NCBI RefSeq assembly: GCF_016599855.1
Contig: NZ_CP067041.1
Coordinates: 558,001 to 622,000, forward strand
Length of the DNA stretch: 64,000 nt
Source: Bradyrhizobium diazoefficiens
Lineage (GTDB): Bacteria; Pseudomonadota; Alphaproteobacteria; Rhizobiales; Xanthobacteraceae
Reading direction: 5' to 3'
This document shows, piece by piece, positions 46,291 to 54,187 of this stretch; position 1 is the first letter of the stretch, and every line of letters starts with the position of its first letter. The notes under the pieces are model-generated. The model saw only the letters and a list, made by a program, of their open reading frames with translations, was not told the origin of the DNA and made no database searches. The position numbers and the translations under genes are program-made.

Positions 46291-46566
46291 ACGACCGAGC
46301 GGCAGCGCCTCGACAAATGGCTGTGGCACGCGCGGGTCGTGAAGGCGCGCACCTCTGCGGCTGAGCTCGTCGAGTCCGGTCACGTCCGCATCAACGGCGT
46401 TCGCGAAAAATCGCCGGGTCATGCGATCAAGATCGGCGACGTGCTCACCATCGCGCTCGACCGCACCGTGCGCGTCTTGAAAGTGATCGCCTTCAACGAG
46501 CGCCGCGGCGATGCAGCTTCGGCACGCGTGCTCTACGAAGAGGTGAGTGAGGCCAAGCGCAATTAA
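46291..46566 (+). CDS. RNA-binding S4 domain protein (Hsp15-like) with probable ACG start
   Basis: The S4 domain RLDKWLWHARVVKARTSAAE begins only if translation starts near 46291. Between the in-frame stop TGA at 46255-46257 and GTG 46339 there is no ATG, GTG or TTG. ACG at 46291-46293 is preceded by AAGGAG with 7 bases between. From there the product has 91 residues, the size of relatives; from GTG 46339 it has only 75 and loses the first S4 helix. Hsp15 binds stalled 50S subunits carrying peptidyl-tRNA. Either a rare ACG start is used or the base is a mutation or error from ATG. Confidence 0.75.
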   Translation, partial: TTERQRLDKWLWHARVVKARTSAAELVESGHVRINGVREKSPGHAIKIGDVLTIALDRTVRVLKVIAFNERRGDAASARVLYEEVSEAKRN

Positions 46567-46698
46567 TTGCGTTTCCTGTTCACTTCTTGGTCGATCAAAC
46601 ACATAAAGCCGTCATGATCAGGGCTTCCCGACCTTGCGGCGCCGGGCCATCCGCGCTACGCAAGCCGCGACTTTTAAAAGAGCTTTTCGGAGCGTTGG

Positions 46699-47037
46699 AT
46701 GACTTACGTCGTCACTGAAGCCTGCATCAAGTGCAAGTACACCGACTGCGTCGAGGTCTGCCCGGTCGACTGTTTCTACGAGGGCGAGAACATGCTCGTC
46801 ATCCACCCGGACGAGTGCATCGATTGCGGTGTGTGCGAGCCGGAATGCCCCGCCGACGCGATCAAGCCGGATACGGAACCCGGCCTCGAAAAGTGGCTCC
46901 AGGTCAACGCCGACTACGCCAAGAGCTGGCCGAACATCACCCAGAAGAAAGAATCACCCGAAGACGCGAAGGAATTCGACGGGATGGAGGGGAAGTTCGA
47001 GAAATATTTTTCTCCGAACCCCGGCTCCGGAGACTAA
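46699..47037 (+). CDS. fdxA: Seven-iron ferredoxin FdxA
   Basis: A 112-residue ferredoxin. [17 protein letters not shown] near residue 9 and [16 protein letters not shown] near residue 40 give the ligands for one 3Fe-4S and one 4Fe-4S cluster. The C-terminal extension ([20 protein letters not shown]) is usual in the alphaproteobacterial FdxA group. It serves as an electron carrier; the partner is unknown. It lies between the S4 gene and carD and appears to be its own unit. Confidence 0.95.
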   Translation: MTYVVTEACIKCKYTDCVEVCPVDCFYEGENMLVIHPDECIDCGVCEPECPADAIKPDTEPGLEKWLQVNADYAKSWPNITQKKESPEDAKEFDGMEGKFEKYFSPNPGSGD

Positions 47038-47121
47038 TCCGGGCTCAAACTTAACCCTAATACCTTCGTTGCGGCCGAAAACCAGCCCTCAAGACCCCTA
47101 AATCATTGATTTTTGCGGGAA

Positions 47122-47141
47122 ATGTGCTATATTGAGCACAT
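47122..47141. promoter_or_regulatory. Palindrome in the carD promoter region
   Basis: ATGTGCT-ATATTG-AGCACAT has perfect 7-base arms around an A/T-rich 6-base centre. It overlaps what may be the -10 region (GCTATATTG) of a promoter with TTGCGG about 17 bases upstream, so it may be an operator for carD. Confidence 0.45.
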
Positions 47142-47183
47142 TAAGCCGAACCCCGTCAGCCCCGTTGGCCCCTCAGGGTTCCC

Positions 47184-48221
47184 GTGAAACCGAATGTCGA
47201 ACAGGGGCGTGGCAGTTTCCGCGCGCAGGCTGTGTCACAGAAAACGCGTAAAAAGAGTACTTCAGCGAGGGCCTCCCATAAGGTGGCCAAGAAAGTCGCC
47301 GCGGCCAGCCGTAGCGCATCCAAGGGTCGGACCGCGACGAAGGCGCCGGCTGCAAAGTCCTCGAAGAACAAAAGAAGCGCAATGCCTCATAAGACTGCCA
47401 AAACTGCCGCGAAAGCGACCGTTTCCAAGCCTGCTGCCAAGCCTGCTGCCGCCAGGCCCACTGTCGCCAAGCCCGCTGTCGCCAAGGCTCCCGCTGCCAA
47501 GCCTGTTGCTCCGAAGGCATCCGTTGCTGCTGCCCCTGTCAAGGCCCCCGTTGCTGCTGCCAAGCCGGCCGTGAAGCCCGCGGCAGCTGCGCCGAAGGTC
47601 GAGGAAAAGAAGGTCGTGACCCAGCGCCAGGGCTTCAAGGCCAATGAATTCGTCGTTTATCCCGCTCACGGCGTCGGCCAGATCCTGGCTATCGAGGAGC
47701 AGGAGATCGCCGGTGCCAAGCTCGAGCTGTTCGTCATCAACTTCATCAAGGACAAGATGACGTTGCGCGTTCCGACCGCCAAGGTTGCCAATGTCGGCAT
47801 GCGCAAGCTGTCCGAGCCCGCATTGGTGAAGAAGGCGCTGGAGACGCTCAAGGGCCGTGCCCGCGTCAAGCGCACCATGTGGTCGCGCCGCGCGCAGGAG
47901 TACGAAGCGAAGATCAATTCGGGCGACATCGTCGCGATCGCGGAAGTTGTGCGCGATCTCTATCGCTCCGAATCGCAGCCGGAGCAGTCGTATTCTGAAC
48001 GCCAGCTTTATGAAGCGGCGCTCGATCGCCTCTCCCGTGAGATCGCGGTGGTGCAGCACTCGACCGAGACCGAAGCGGTCAAGGAAATCGAGGCCCAGCT
48101 CGCCAAGAGCCCGCGCCGTACCAATGCCAAGGCGGAAGCCGCCGACGGCGAGGCGGATGCCGAGGGCGATACCGACGATACCGATGGCGACGACACCACC
48201 GTCGCTGACGAGGCCGCGTAA
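47184..48221 (+). CDS. carD: CarD family transcriptional regulator with lysine-alanine-proline-rich N-terminus
   Basis: CarD binds RNA polymerase beta and stabilises the open complex. The CarD/TRCF-like domain starts with FKANEFVVYPAHGVGQI near residue 150, and the helical DNA-binding part follows (LVKKALETLKGRARVKRTMW). The C-terminus is acidic (DGDDTTVADEAA). The first 140 residues are rich in Lys, Ala and Pro with tandem AAKP-like units, resembling histone H1 tails. From GTG 47184 the protein has 345 residues; a start at ATG 47382 (MPHKTAKTAAKAT) would give about 279. The upstream part has the same composition, so I keep the longer frame with doubt. Confidence 0.85.
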   Translation: MKPNVEQGRGSFRAQAVSQKTRKKSTSARASHKVAKKVAAASRSASKGRTATKAPAAKSSKNKRSAMPHKTAKTAAKATVSKPAAKPAAARPTVAKPAVAKAPAAKPVAPKASVAAAPVKAPVAAAKPAVKPAAAAPKVEEKKVVTQRQGFKANEFVVYPAHGVGQILAIEEQEIAGAKLELFVINFIKDKMTLRVPTAKVANVGMRKLSEPALVKKALETLKGRARVKRTMWSRRAQEYEAKINSGDIVAIAEVVRDLYRSESQPEQSYSERQLYEAALDRLSREIAVVQHSTETEAVKEIEAQLAKSPRRTNAKAEAADGEADAEGDTDDTDGDDTTVADEAA

Positions 48222-48250
48222 GCGCCTCGTCGCCTCGGTCGCAACAGATC

Positions 48251-48280
48251 AAAAGCCCGGCCGTGCGGCCGGGCTTTTTG
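48251..48280 (+). terminator. Rho-independent terminator of carD
   Basis: GCCCGGCC-GTGC-GGCCGGGC is a perfect 8-base stem with a 4-base loop, followed by TTTTTGTTTGG. It lies 30 bases after the carD stop. Confidence 0.88.
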
Positions 48281-48291
48281 TTTGGTGAGTC

Positions 48292-48380
48292 GTAGAGTGG
48301 GCAAAGCGTACCGTGCCCACCATCTTCCACCACCGAGACAGCGGTGGGCACGGCGCAAGTGCGCCTTTGCCCACCATACG
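48292..48380. repeat. Palindromic repeat, family F copy 1
   Basis: GTAGAGTGGGCAAAG and CTTTGCCCACCATACG are the outer arms, and CCGTGCCCACCATC and GGTGGGCACGG the inner ones. A copy lies at 56859. It separates the convergent carD and regR genes. Confidence 0.8.
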
Positions 48381-48393
48381 AATTCTTTTGCGA

Positions 48394-48927
48394 CTACTTC
48401 ACCGGCCGCTTCTCGAGCTTTCGCGCCAGCGTCCGCCGATGCATCCCCAGCCGCCGCGCCGCTTCCGAGATGTTGAAATCCGTCTCGATCAGCGTCTGAT
48501 GGATGCGTTCCCATTCCAGCGTCTTGATCGAGGTCGGCCGCACGTCCAGCGCGACGTCGGCGTTGCCTCCGGCCTTGTTGAAGGCGGCTTCGATGTCATC
48601 AGTGTTGGAAGGCTTGGCGAGATAGTGGCAAGCGCCGAGCTTGATAGCTTCGACGGCGGTCGAGATGCTGGCAAAGCCCGTCAGCACCACAATCAGCATC
48701 TCCTCATCGTGGGTGTGCAGCAGTTCGACACAGGCGAGGCCCGAGGCGCCGCCGAGCTTGAGGTCGACCACGGCGTAGCCGAAGGATCTGTCCTGCAGGA
48801 TCTTCCGGACCTCCTCGATCGAGCCGGCGAGCACGACCTCGTAGCCGCGGCGCTCGAATGAGCGTTTCAGCGTGCGCGCAAAACCTTCGTCGTCCTCGAC
48901 GACGATGAGCGAACGGTCAGGCGTCAA
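48394..48927 (-). CDS. regR: Redox response regulator RegR (ActR/PrrA/RegA family)
   Basis: A 177-residue response regulator. The receiver domain has the acidic pocket EDD at 11-13, the phosphorylation Asp55 in VVDLKLGGASG and Lys in LAKPSNTDD. The short C-terminal domain has a Fis-type helix-turn-helix NISEAARRLGMHRRTLARKL. In Bradyrhizobium RegR activates nitrogen fixation and respiratory genes under low oxygen. The start is TTG at 48927 with a strong GGAGG five to six bases upstream. It overlaps the regS stop by 11 bases. Confidence 0.93.
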   Translation of the reverse strand: MTPDRSLIVVEDDEGFARTLKRSFERRGYEVVLAGSIEEVRKILQDRSFGYAVVDLKLGGASGLACVELLHTHDEEMLIVVLTGFASISTAVEAIKLGACHYLAKPSNTDDIEAAFNKAGGNADVALDVRPTSIKTLEWERIHQTLIETDFNISEAARRLGMHRRTLARKLEKRPVK

Positions 48928-50302
48928 AGCTGCCTCCGATCGCGAGTGTGGCGAGCGGCAGGGTCAGGCGGACGGTGGCGCCGCGTTTCCTGTGATTCTC
49001 GGCGGTCACGCTGCCCCCCAGCTTGCGCACCACGTTCACTACCAGGAACAGGCCGAGGCCGCCGCCGGCGCGGCCCTTGCTCGAATGATAGGGTTTTCCG
49101 AGCTGTGCTAGCATTTCCGGCGCAAAGCCCGGGCCGCGGTCGCTGATCGAGAGCACCAGATTGTCGCCCTCGCGCTCGGCCAGCAGCTCCACCCACTCGC
49201 GTGAGACTTCATAGGCATTGTCGAGGATGTTGAAGATCACCTGCTTGAGCGCGACGTCGGAAACGATCGCGACGTCCTCGCCAAAGGTGTTGACGAAATA
49301 GAGCGTGCGCGCCGAGCGCGCGTTGCGCCATTCATCGACCAGCGCGGTGACGAAGGCGGTCACCGTGGTCGGCGATGATCCTTCGCCGCGCGCCTCGCCG
49401 GCCGAGACCAAAATGCCCGTCACGATGGTCTTGCAGCGTTGCAGCGAGGTTTCCATCTCCGTGAGGTCCTCGGCAAGCTCCTGATCGGCGACGAGGTCCG
49501 GCATGCGGCGCCAGTCGCTGAGGATGACCGAGAGCGAGGCGAGCGGCGTGCCGAGCTCATGCGCCGCGCCGGAAGCGAGCAGGCCCATGCGGACGATATG
49601 GTCCTGTTCGGCAGCGTGCTGGCGCAGCGCGGCCAGATGCGCGTCGCGCCGACGCAGATTTCGATTGACGCGTGTCACAAACACGACCAGCAGCACGGCA
49701 TTGAGAACGAAACCCAACAGCATGCCGGTGACGGTGAGGGTATAGGTCTGGCTCAGCAGACTCGGCGGCAGATCCAGCGGCCTGTAAGTCAGCGTCAGGC
49801 ACACGAAGCTCGCGCAGGTCAGTGCCACCAGCGACCAGGTCGAGCGCGCATCGAGCAGCACTGCGCCGAGCGTGACCTGGAGCAGGAACAGCGAGGTGAA
49901 GGGATTGGTAGCGCCGCCGCTGAGATAGAGCTGCGCGGTCAGCGCCGCGACATCCAGCATCAGCGCGACCAGCAGCTCGTTGTTGGTGATCGCGGCGCGA
50001 TGGCGCACCCAGACCAGGCTCGAGATGTTGAGCAGCACCAGCGCGCCGATCACCGCGCCCATGCGGGTGAGGGGCAGGGGAATGTCGAGCCCAAAATGCA
50101 CACCGGCGATGGTCACGATCTGGCCGACCACCGCGGTCCAGCGCAGCTGGATCAGCAGCGCCATGTTCTTGCGGTTGGTCTCGTCATCGGTCGGTGCCGC
50201 GCCGATCAGCTCGCTGCGCGCGTCCGCCTGCGATTGCAGCGTGACGGCCAGCGCGCCGTAGTCATTCCCGTCGTCAGGTCGGTTCGACGATCGTTCCAGC
50301 AT
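48917..50302 (-). CDS. regS: Redox-sensing histidine kinase RegS (RegB/PrrB/ActS family)
   Basis: A 461-residue kinase with six membrane segments. The quinone-sensing motif GGATNPF of RegB proteins lies at 129-135. The phospho-acceptor His248 is in GAAHELGTPLASLSVIL, and Cys290 in LQRCKTIV matches the redox-active cysteine of RegB. N-box ILDNAYEVS and a G-box with GGGLGLFLV complete the ATPase domain. ATG at 50302 is preferred; a longer frame from 50440 overlaps SURF1 heavily. It is downstream of cyoABCD-surf1 and so may be cotranscribed with the quinol oxidase it could help regulate. Confidence 0.92.
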   Translation of the reverse strand: MLERSSNRPDDGNDYGALAVTLQSQADARSELIGAAPTDDETNRKNMALLIQLRWTAVVGQIVTIAGVHFGLDIPLPLTRMGAVIGALVLLNISSLVWVRHRAAITNNELLVALMLDVAALTAQLYLSGGATNPFTSLFLLQVTLGAVLLDARSTWSLVALTCASFVCLTLTYRPLDLPPSLLSQTYTLTVTGMLLGFVLNAVLLVVFVTRVNRNLRRRDAHLAALRQHAAEQDHIVRMGLLASGAAHELGTPLASLSVILSDWRRMPDLVADQELAEDLTEMETSLQRCKTIVTGILVSAGEARGEGSSPTTVTAFVTALVDEWRNARSARTLYFVNTFGEDVAIVSDVALKQVIFNILDNAYEVSREWVELLAEREGDNLVLSISDRGPGFAPEMLAQLGKPYHSSKGRAGGGLGLFLVVNVVRKLGGSVTAENHRKRGATVRLTLPLATLAIGGSFDA

Positions 50303-51134
50303 CTGATCCCGTCCTGCGGGCGGAGGCGTCCGAGCCGCCGGCCGGTTCATGGACGAGGCGGTTCCAGGGGTTCTTGCGACGGAACAGTCCGCCGCAGAAT
50401 GTGACGAAAAGTCTGCCGGCCAGCATGAAAGCCAGGGCAAACCAGGTCAACGCGTAGATCAGGTGGTTATTGGGAAAGCGGATCACGGTCAATCCGGCGA
50501 TCGGACCGCCAGCAGATTGTGATCCGGCGTCGGCATCGACGAAGAAGGGCGCGACGTTCTGGAGGCCGCGCGCGGCTGCGATCGCAGCGACATCCCGCGA
50601 ATACCAGCGGTTGTGCTGGGGCACGTTGTCCCTGAGGAATCCGCCCTTCGGCTCGGTAATGCGCAAAAGGCCGATGATCTCGACCTGGCCGTCCGGATTG
50701 CCATCCCGGCGCGTCGATGCCTCGCGCCGCTCCGACGGCACGAAGCCGCGGTTGATCAGGATAGAAGTGCCGTCGTCGCGCCTGAGCGGCGTCAGCACCC
50801 AATAGCCGGGGCCTTCTTCGGTGACGGCCTGAACCAGCGTCTCGCGGTCGTGCAGAAAGCGGCCCGAGACGCTGACATGCCGGTATTCGTCGTTTGCTGC
50901 GGTGATCGCCGGCCACGAATCCCGCGACGGGATCGGCTGCGCCGGCGCATGAACGCGCTGCTCGACGCGGTCGATCAGCGCCAGTTTCCAGGCGCGACGC
51001 TCGACCTGCCAGACCCCGAGGGCCATCAGAATGACGAAGACGATGAGCGAGAGAACCGTGAGCCAAAGGTGCGGACGCGCAGCCCTTGTGGGGCTGCGCG
51101 TTTCGTTTCCGTCTGGTCTCACGAGATCGCTCAC
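50274..51134 (-). CDS. surf1: SURF1 family oxidase assembly protein
   Basis: A 286-residue SURF1-type protein with membrane segments near residues 24-44 and 238-258. It has the family features LMALGVWQVERRAWKLALID near the first segment, GYWVLTPLRRDDGTSILINR in the middle and RFPNNHLIYALTWFALAFML at the second. SURF1 helps insert heme into heme-copper oxidases. GTG at 51134 overlaps the cyoD stop by four bases. Its 3-prime end overlaps the regS start by 29 bases. Confidence 0.92.
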   Translation of the reverse strand: MSDLVRPDGNETRSPTRAARPHLWLTVLSLIVFVILMALGVWQVERRAWKLALIDRVEQRVHAPAQPIPSRDSWPAITAANDEYRHVSVSGRFLHDRETLVQAVTEEGPGYWVLTPLRRDDGTSILINRGFVPSERREASTRRDGNPDGQVEIIGLLRITEPKGGFLRDNVPQHNRWYSRDVAAIAAARGLQNVAPFFVDADAGSQSAGGPIAGLTVIRFPNNHLIYALTWFALAFMLAGRLFVTFCGGLFRRKNPWNRLVHEPAGGSDASARRTGSDAGTIVEPT

Positions 51135-51511
51135 TTCATTCCCGTCATCTCGTGGATCGGCATCATATTGCTATTGAGGTGGTTCATCACCCACAGCGAA
51201 CCGGACAGCGCGATCATTACCATGACTATGGTGAAGATCAGCGCCATCATGCTCCAGCCGTTCTCGGACTTGGGGCTCATGTGCAGGAAGTAGATCATGT
51301 GCACGACGATCTGCACGACCGCGAAGGCCATGATGATCAGCGCAGTGATCTGCTTGCTCGGCAGCGTGCCGCTCATCACCAGCCAGAACGGGATTGCGGT
51401 GAGCGCGACTGAGAGCACGAAGCCGAGCATATAGCTCGAAAATGTGCCGTGAGCATGGCCATCGCCGTGGTGATGTTCGTGCGCGCCAGCTGCGTGGATA
51501 TCGGTGTTCAT
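51131..51511 (-). CDS. cyoD: Cytochrome o ubiquinol oxidase subunit IV
   Basis: A 126-residue CyoD with three membrane segments at about 30-50, 57-77 and 95-115. It has a His-rich N-terminus (GAHEHHHGDGHAHG) that is not needed for the fold. Its conserved part is MLGFVLSVALTAIPFWLVMS and HMIYFLHMSPKSENGWSMMA. ATG at 51511 overlaps the cyoC stop by four bases. An upstream in-frame extension to 51592 would lie inside cyoC and is unlikely. Confidence 0.93.
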   Translation of the reverse strand: MNTDIHAAGAHEHHHGDGHAHGTFSSYMLGFVLSVALTAIPFWLVMSGTLPSKQITALIIMAFAVVQIVVHMIYFLHMSPKSENGWSMMALIFTIVMVMIALSGSLWVMNHLNSNMMPIHEMTGMK

Positions 51512-52137
51512 CGCAGAACTCCCAGGAGATAGACGAAGGTGAAGACGCCGATCCAGATCACGTCGAGGAAGTGCCAGAACATCGACAGGCACATCAGGCG
51601 GCGGCGGTTTGCCTCGATCAGGCCAAAACGCCAGACCTGCACCATCAACGTCACCAGCCAGATCAAGCCACAGCTGACGTGCAGGCCGTGGGTGCCGACC
51701 AGGGTGAAGAAGGCGGACAGGAAGGCGCTGCGCTGCGGCGTCGCGCCCTCATGGATCATATGGGCGAACTCAGTGAGCTCGATGCCGATGAAGGCGACGC
51801 CGAACAGGCCGGTGATCAGGAGCCACATCTGCGTCTGGGCGATCTTGTTCTGCTGCATCGTCAGCATCGCAAAACCATAGGTGATCGACGACAGCAGCAG
51901 CATCGAGGTGTTCACCGCGACCAGGTCGAGGTCGAACAGATCCTTCGGCGCGGGCCCGGCGGCGTAGTTGCCGCCGAGCACGCCGAAGGCGGCGAACAGC
52001 ATCGCGAAGATGAGACAGTCGCTCATCAGGTAGATCCAGAAGCCGAGCGAGGTGCTGTAGCCTTCCGGATGCGGATGTTCGTCGGCGAGGTAGAAGACCG
52101 GCTCGCCGGTTTGTGAGGGATTGACAGCGACAGTCAT
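51508..52137 (-). CDS. cyoC: Cytochrome o ubiquinol oxidase subunit III
   Basis: A 209-residue CyoC with five membrane segments. It has FWIYLMSDCLIFAMLFAAFG early and FFTLVGTHGLHVSCGLIWL late, the usual positions of conserved Glu/His in this family. Its ATG at 52137 follows the cyoB stop with no gap, and its end overlaps cyoD by four bases, so the operon is tightly packed. Confidence 0.95.
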   Translation of the reverse strand: MTVAVNPSQTGEPVFYLADEHPHPEGYSTSLGFWIYLMSDCLIFAMLFAAFGVLGGNYAAGPAPKDLFDLDLVAVNTSMLLLSSITYGFAMLTMQQNKIAQTQMWLLITGLFGVAFIGIELTEFAHMIHEGATPQRSAFLSAFFTLVGTHGLHVSCGLIWLVTLMVQVWRFGLIEANRRRLMCLSMFWHFLDVIWIGVFTFVYLLGVLR

Positions 52138-54135
52138 TTACTTGGCTCCGGCGAGCAGTTTGGTACGCGCGTCCTCGGTCCGGATGACGTTGTCGGCCGG
52201 AATGTCGAAGTCGCGGTGATAGTTGAAGGTGTGACCGATCCCGACGACCAGCATCGCGATGAAGCTCGCGGCCGCCAGCCACCAGATATACCAGATCAGG
52301 CCGAATCCCATCGCGGTGGCGAAGCCGGCCAGGATGATGCCGGTGCCGGTACTGCTCGGCATATGGATCGACCTGAATCCGACGAGCGGACGCTGGTAAC
52401 CGCGCTTCTTCATGTCCCACCACGCGTCATTGTCGTGAACAACGGGGGTGAAAGCGAAGTTGTAGTCCGGCGGGGGCGAGGAGGTTGCCCATTCCAGCGT
52501 GCGGGCGTCCCAGGGATCGCCGGTGACGTCCTTGAGCTGCTCACGCTTGAGGAAGCTGACCGCGAACTGCATCAGCATGCTCATGATGCCGAGGAAGACG
52601 AGGCCGGCGCCGATCGCAGCGATGACGAACCAGATTTGCAGCGAAGGATCGTCGAACACCCGCAGCCGGCGGGTCACGCCCATCAGGCCGAGCACGTAGA
52701 GCGGCATGAAGGCGAGATAGAAGCCGGTGACCCAGAACCAGAACGACAGCTTGCCCCAGAACGGATCGAGCCTGAAGCCGAACGCCTTCGGGAACCAGTA
52801 ATTGATGCCGGCGAACGCGCCGAACACCACGCCGCCGATGATGACGTTGTGGAAGTGCGCGATCAGGAACAGGCTGTTGTGCAGGACGAAGTCGGCCGGC
52901 GGCACCGCGAGCAGCACGCCGGTCATGCCGCCGAGCACGAAAGTCAGCATGAAGGCGATGGTCCACAGCATCGGTAGCTCGTAGCGGATGCGGCCCCGAT
53001 ACATCGTGAATAGCCAGTTGAACATCTTCGCACCGGTTGGGATCGAGATGATCATCGTGGTGATGCCGAAGAACGAGTTGACGCTGGCGCCCGATCCCAT
53101 CGTGAAGAAGTGGTGCAGCCAGACCAGGTAGGACAGGATGGTGATGACGACGGTGGCGTAGACCATCGAGGTGTAGCCGAACAGCCGCTTGCCGGAGAAG
53201 GTCGAGGTCACTTCCGAGAAGATGCCGAAGGCGGGGAGAACCAGGATGTAGACCTCAGGGTGGCCCCAGATCCAGATCAGGTTCACGTACATCATCGGGC
53301 TGCCGCCGAAATCGTTCGTGAAGAAATTGGTGCCGACATAGCGGTCGAGCGTGAGTAACGCGAGCACGACGGTCAGAACCGGGAAGGAGGCGACGATCAG
53401 GACGTTGGTGCAGAGCGAGGTCCAGGTGAACACCGGCATCCGCATCATGGTCATGCCGGGGCACCGCAGCTTGACGATGGTGCAGATCAGGTTGATGCCG
53501 GACAACGTCGTTCCGACGCCGGCGACCTGCAATCCCCATATGTAATAGTCGACGCCGACATCTGGACTATAGCCGATGTTCGACAGCGGCGGATAAGCCA
53601 GCCAGCCGGTGCGGGCGAATTCGCCAATGAACAGCGAGGCCATCACAAGCACCGCGCCGCCGACCGTCATCCAGAAGCTGAAATTGTTCAGGAACGGGAA
53701 CGACACATCCCGCGCGCCGATCTGGAGCGGCACCACGAAGTTCATCAGGCCGGTCACCAGCGGCATCGCCACGAAGAAGATCATGATCACGCCGTGGGCG
53801 GTGAAGACCTGGTCGTAGTGATGGGCGGGGAGGAAGCCTTCGGAGCCGTTGAATGCGAGCGCCTGTTGCGCGCGCATCATGAGGGCATCGGCGAAGCCGC
53901 GCAGCAGCATCACGATGCCGAGGATCATATACATGACGCCGATGCGCTTGTGGTCCACGCTGGTGAACCATTCGCGCCAGAGATAGCCCCAGAGGCGGAA
54001 ATAGGTGACGCCGCCGAAAAGCGTGATGCCGCCGAGCGCGACCACCGCGAAGGTGCCGACCAGAATCGGCTCGTGCAGCGGCAGCGAATCGATGCTGAGA
54101 CGGCCGAAGATGAGCTTGAGAAGATCAGGAGACAT
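52138..54135 (-). CDS. cyoB: Cytochrome o ubiquinol oxidase subunit I
   Basis: A 665-residue CyoB, the catalytic heme-copper subunit with heme b, heme o3 and copper B. It has the usual 15 or so membrane spans. The proton-channel and copper-ligand region [20 protein letters not shown] has the His-Tyr pair, [13 protein letters not shown] has the His-His copper ligands, and [20 protein letters not shown] holds the heme ligands. Its start is 39 bases downstream of the cyoA stop, across three direct repeats. Confidence 0.97.
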   Translation of the reverse strand: MSPDLLKLIFGRLSIDSLPLHEPILVGTFAVVALGGITLFGGVTYFRLWGYLWREWFTSVDHKRIGVMYMILGIVMLLRGFADALMMRAQQALAFNGSEGFLPAHHYDQVFTAHGVIMIFFVAMPLVTGLMNFVVPLQIGARDVSFPFLNNFSFWMTVGGAVLVMASLFIGEFARTGWLAYPPLSNIGYSPDVGVDYYIWGLQVAGVGTTLSGINLICTIVKLRCPGMTMMRMPVFTWTSLCTNVLIVASFPVLTVVLALLTLDRYVGTNFFTNDFGGSPMMYVNLIWIWGHPEVYILVLPAFGIFSEVTSTFSGKRLFGYTSMVYATVVITILSYLVWLHHFFTMGSGASVNSFFGITTMIISIPTGAKMFNWLFTMYRGRIRYELPMLWTIAFMLTFVLGGMTGVLLAVPPADFVLHNSLFLIAHFHNVIIGGVVFGAFAGINYWFPKAFGFRLDPFWGKLSFWFWVTGFYLAFMPLYVLGLMGVTRRLRVFDDPSLQIWFVIAAIGAGLVFLGIMSMLMQFAVSFLKREQLKDVTGDPWDARTLEWATSSPPPDYNFAFTPVVHDNDAWWDMKKRGYQRPLVGFRSIHMPSSTGTGIILAGFATAMGFGLIWYIWWLAAASFIAMLVVGIGHTFNYHRDFDIPADNVIRTEDARTKLLAGAK

Positions 54136-54148
54136 GCGAGCTCTCTTT

Positions 54149-54187
54149 AGGAGTCTGACTTCAGGAGTCTGACCTCAGGAGTTTGAC
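54149..54187. repeat. Three tandem direct repeats at the cyoA/cyoB junction
   Basis: AGGAGTCTGAC occurs at 54149-54159 and 54163-54173, and AGGAGTTTGAC at 54177-54187, with a period of 14 bases. The last unit covers the final codons and stop of cyoA. It looks like slippage-generated duplication. Confidence 0.8.

Noticed and set aside
46339..46566. S4 protein starting at GTG 46339
   Set aside because: This start removes the conserved RLDKWLWHAR segment of the S4 domain and has no ribosome binding site as good as the AAGGAG before 46291.
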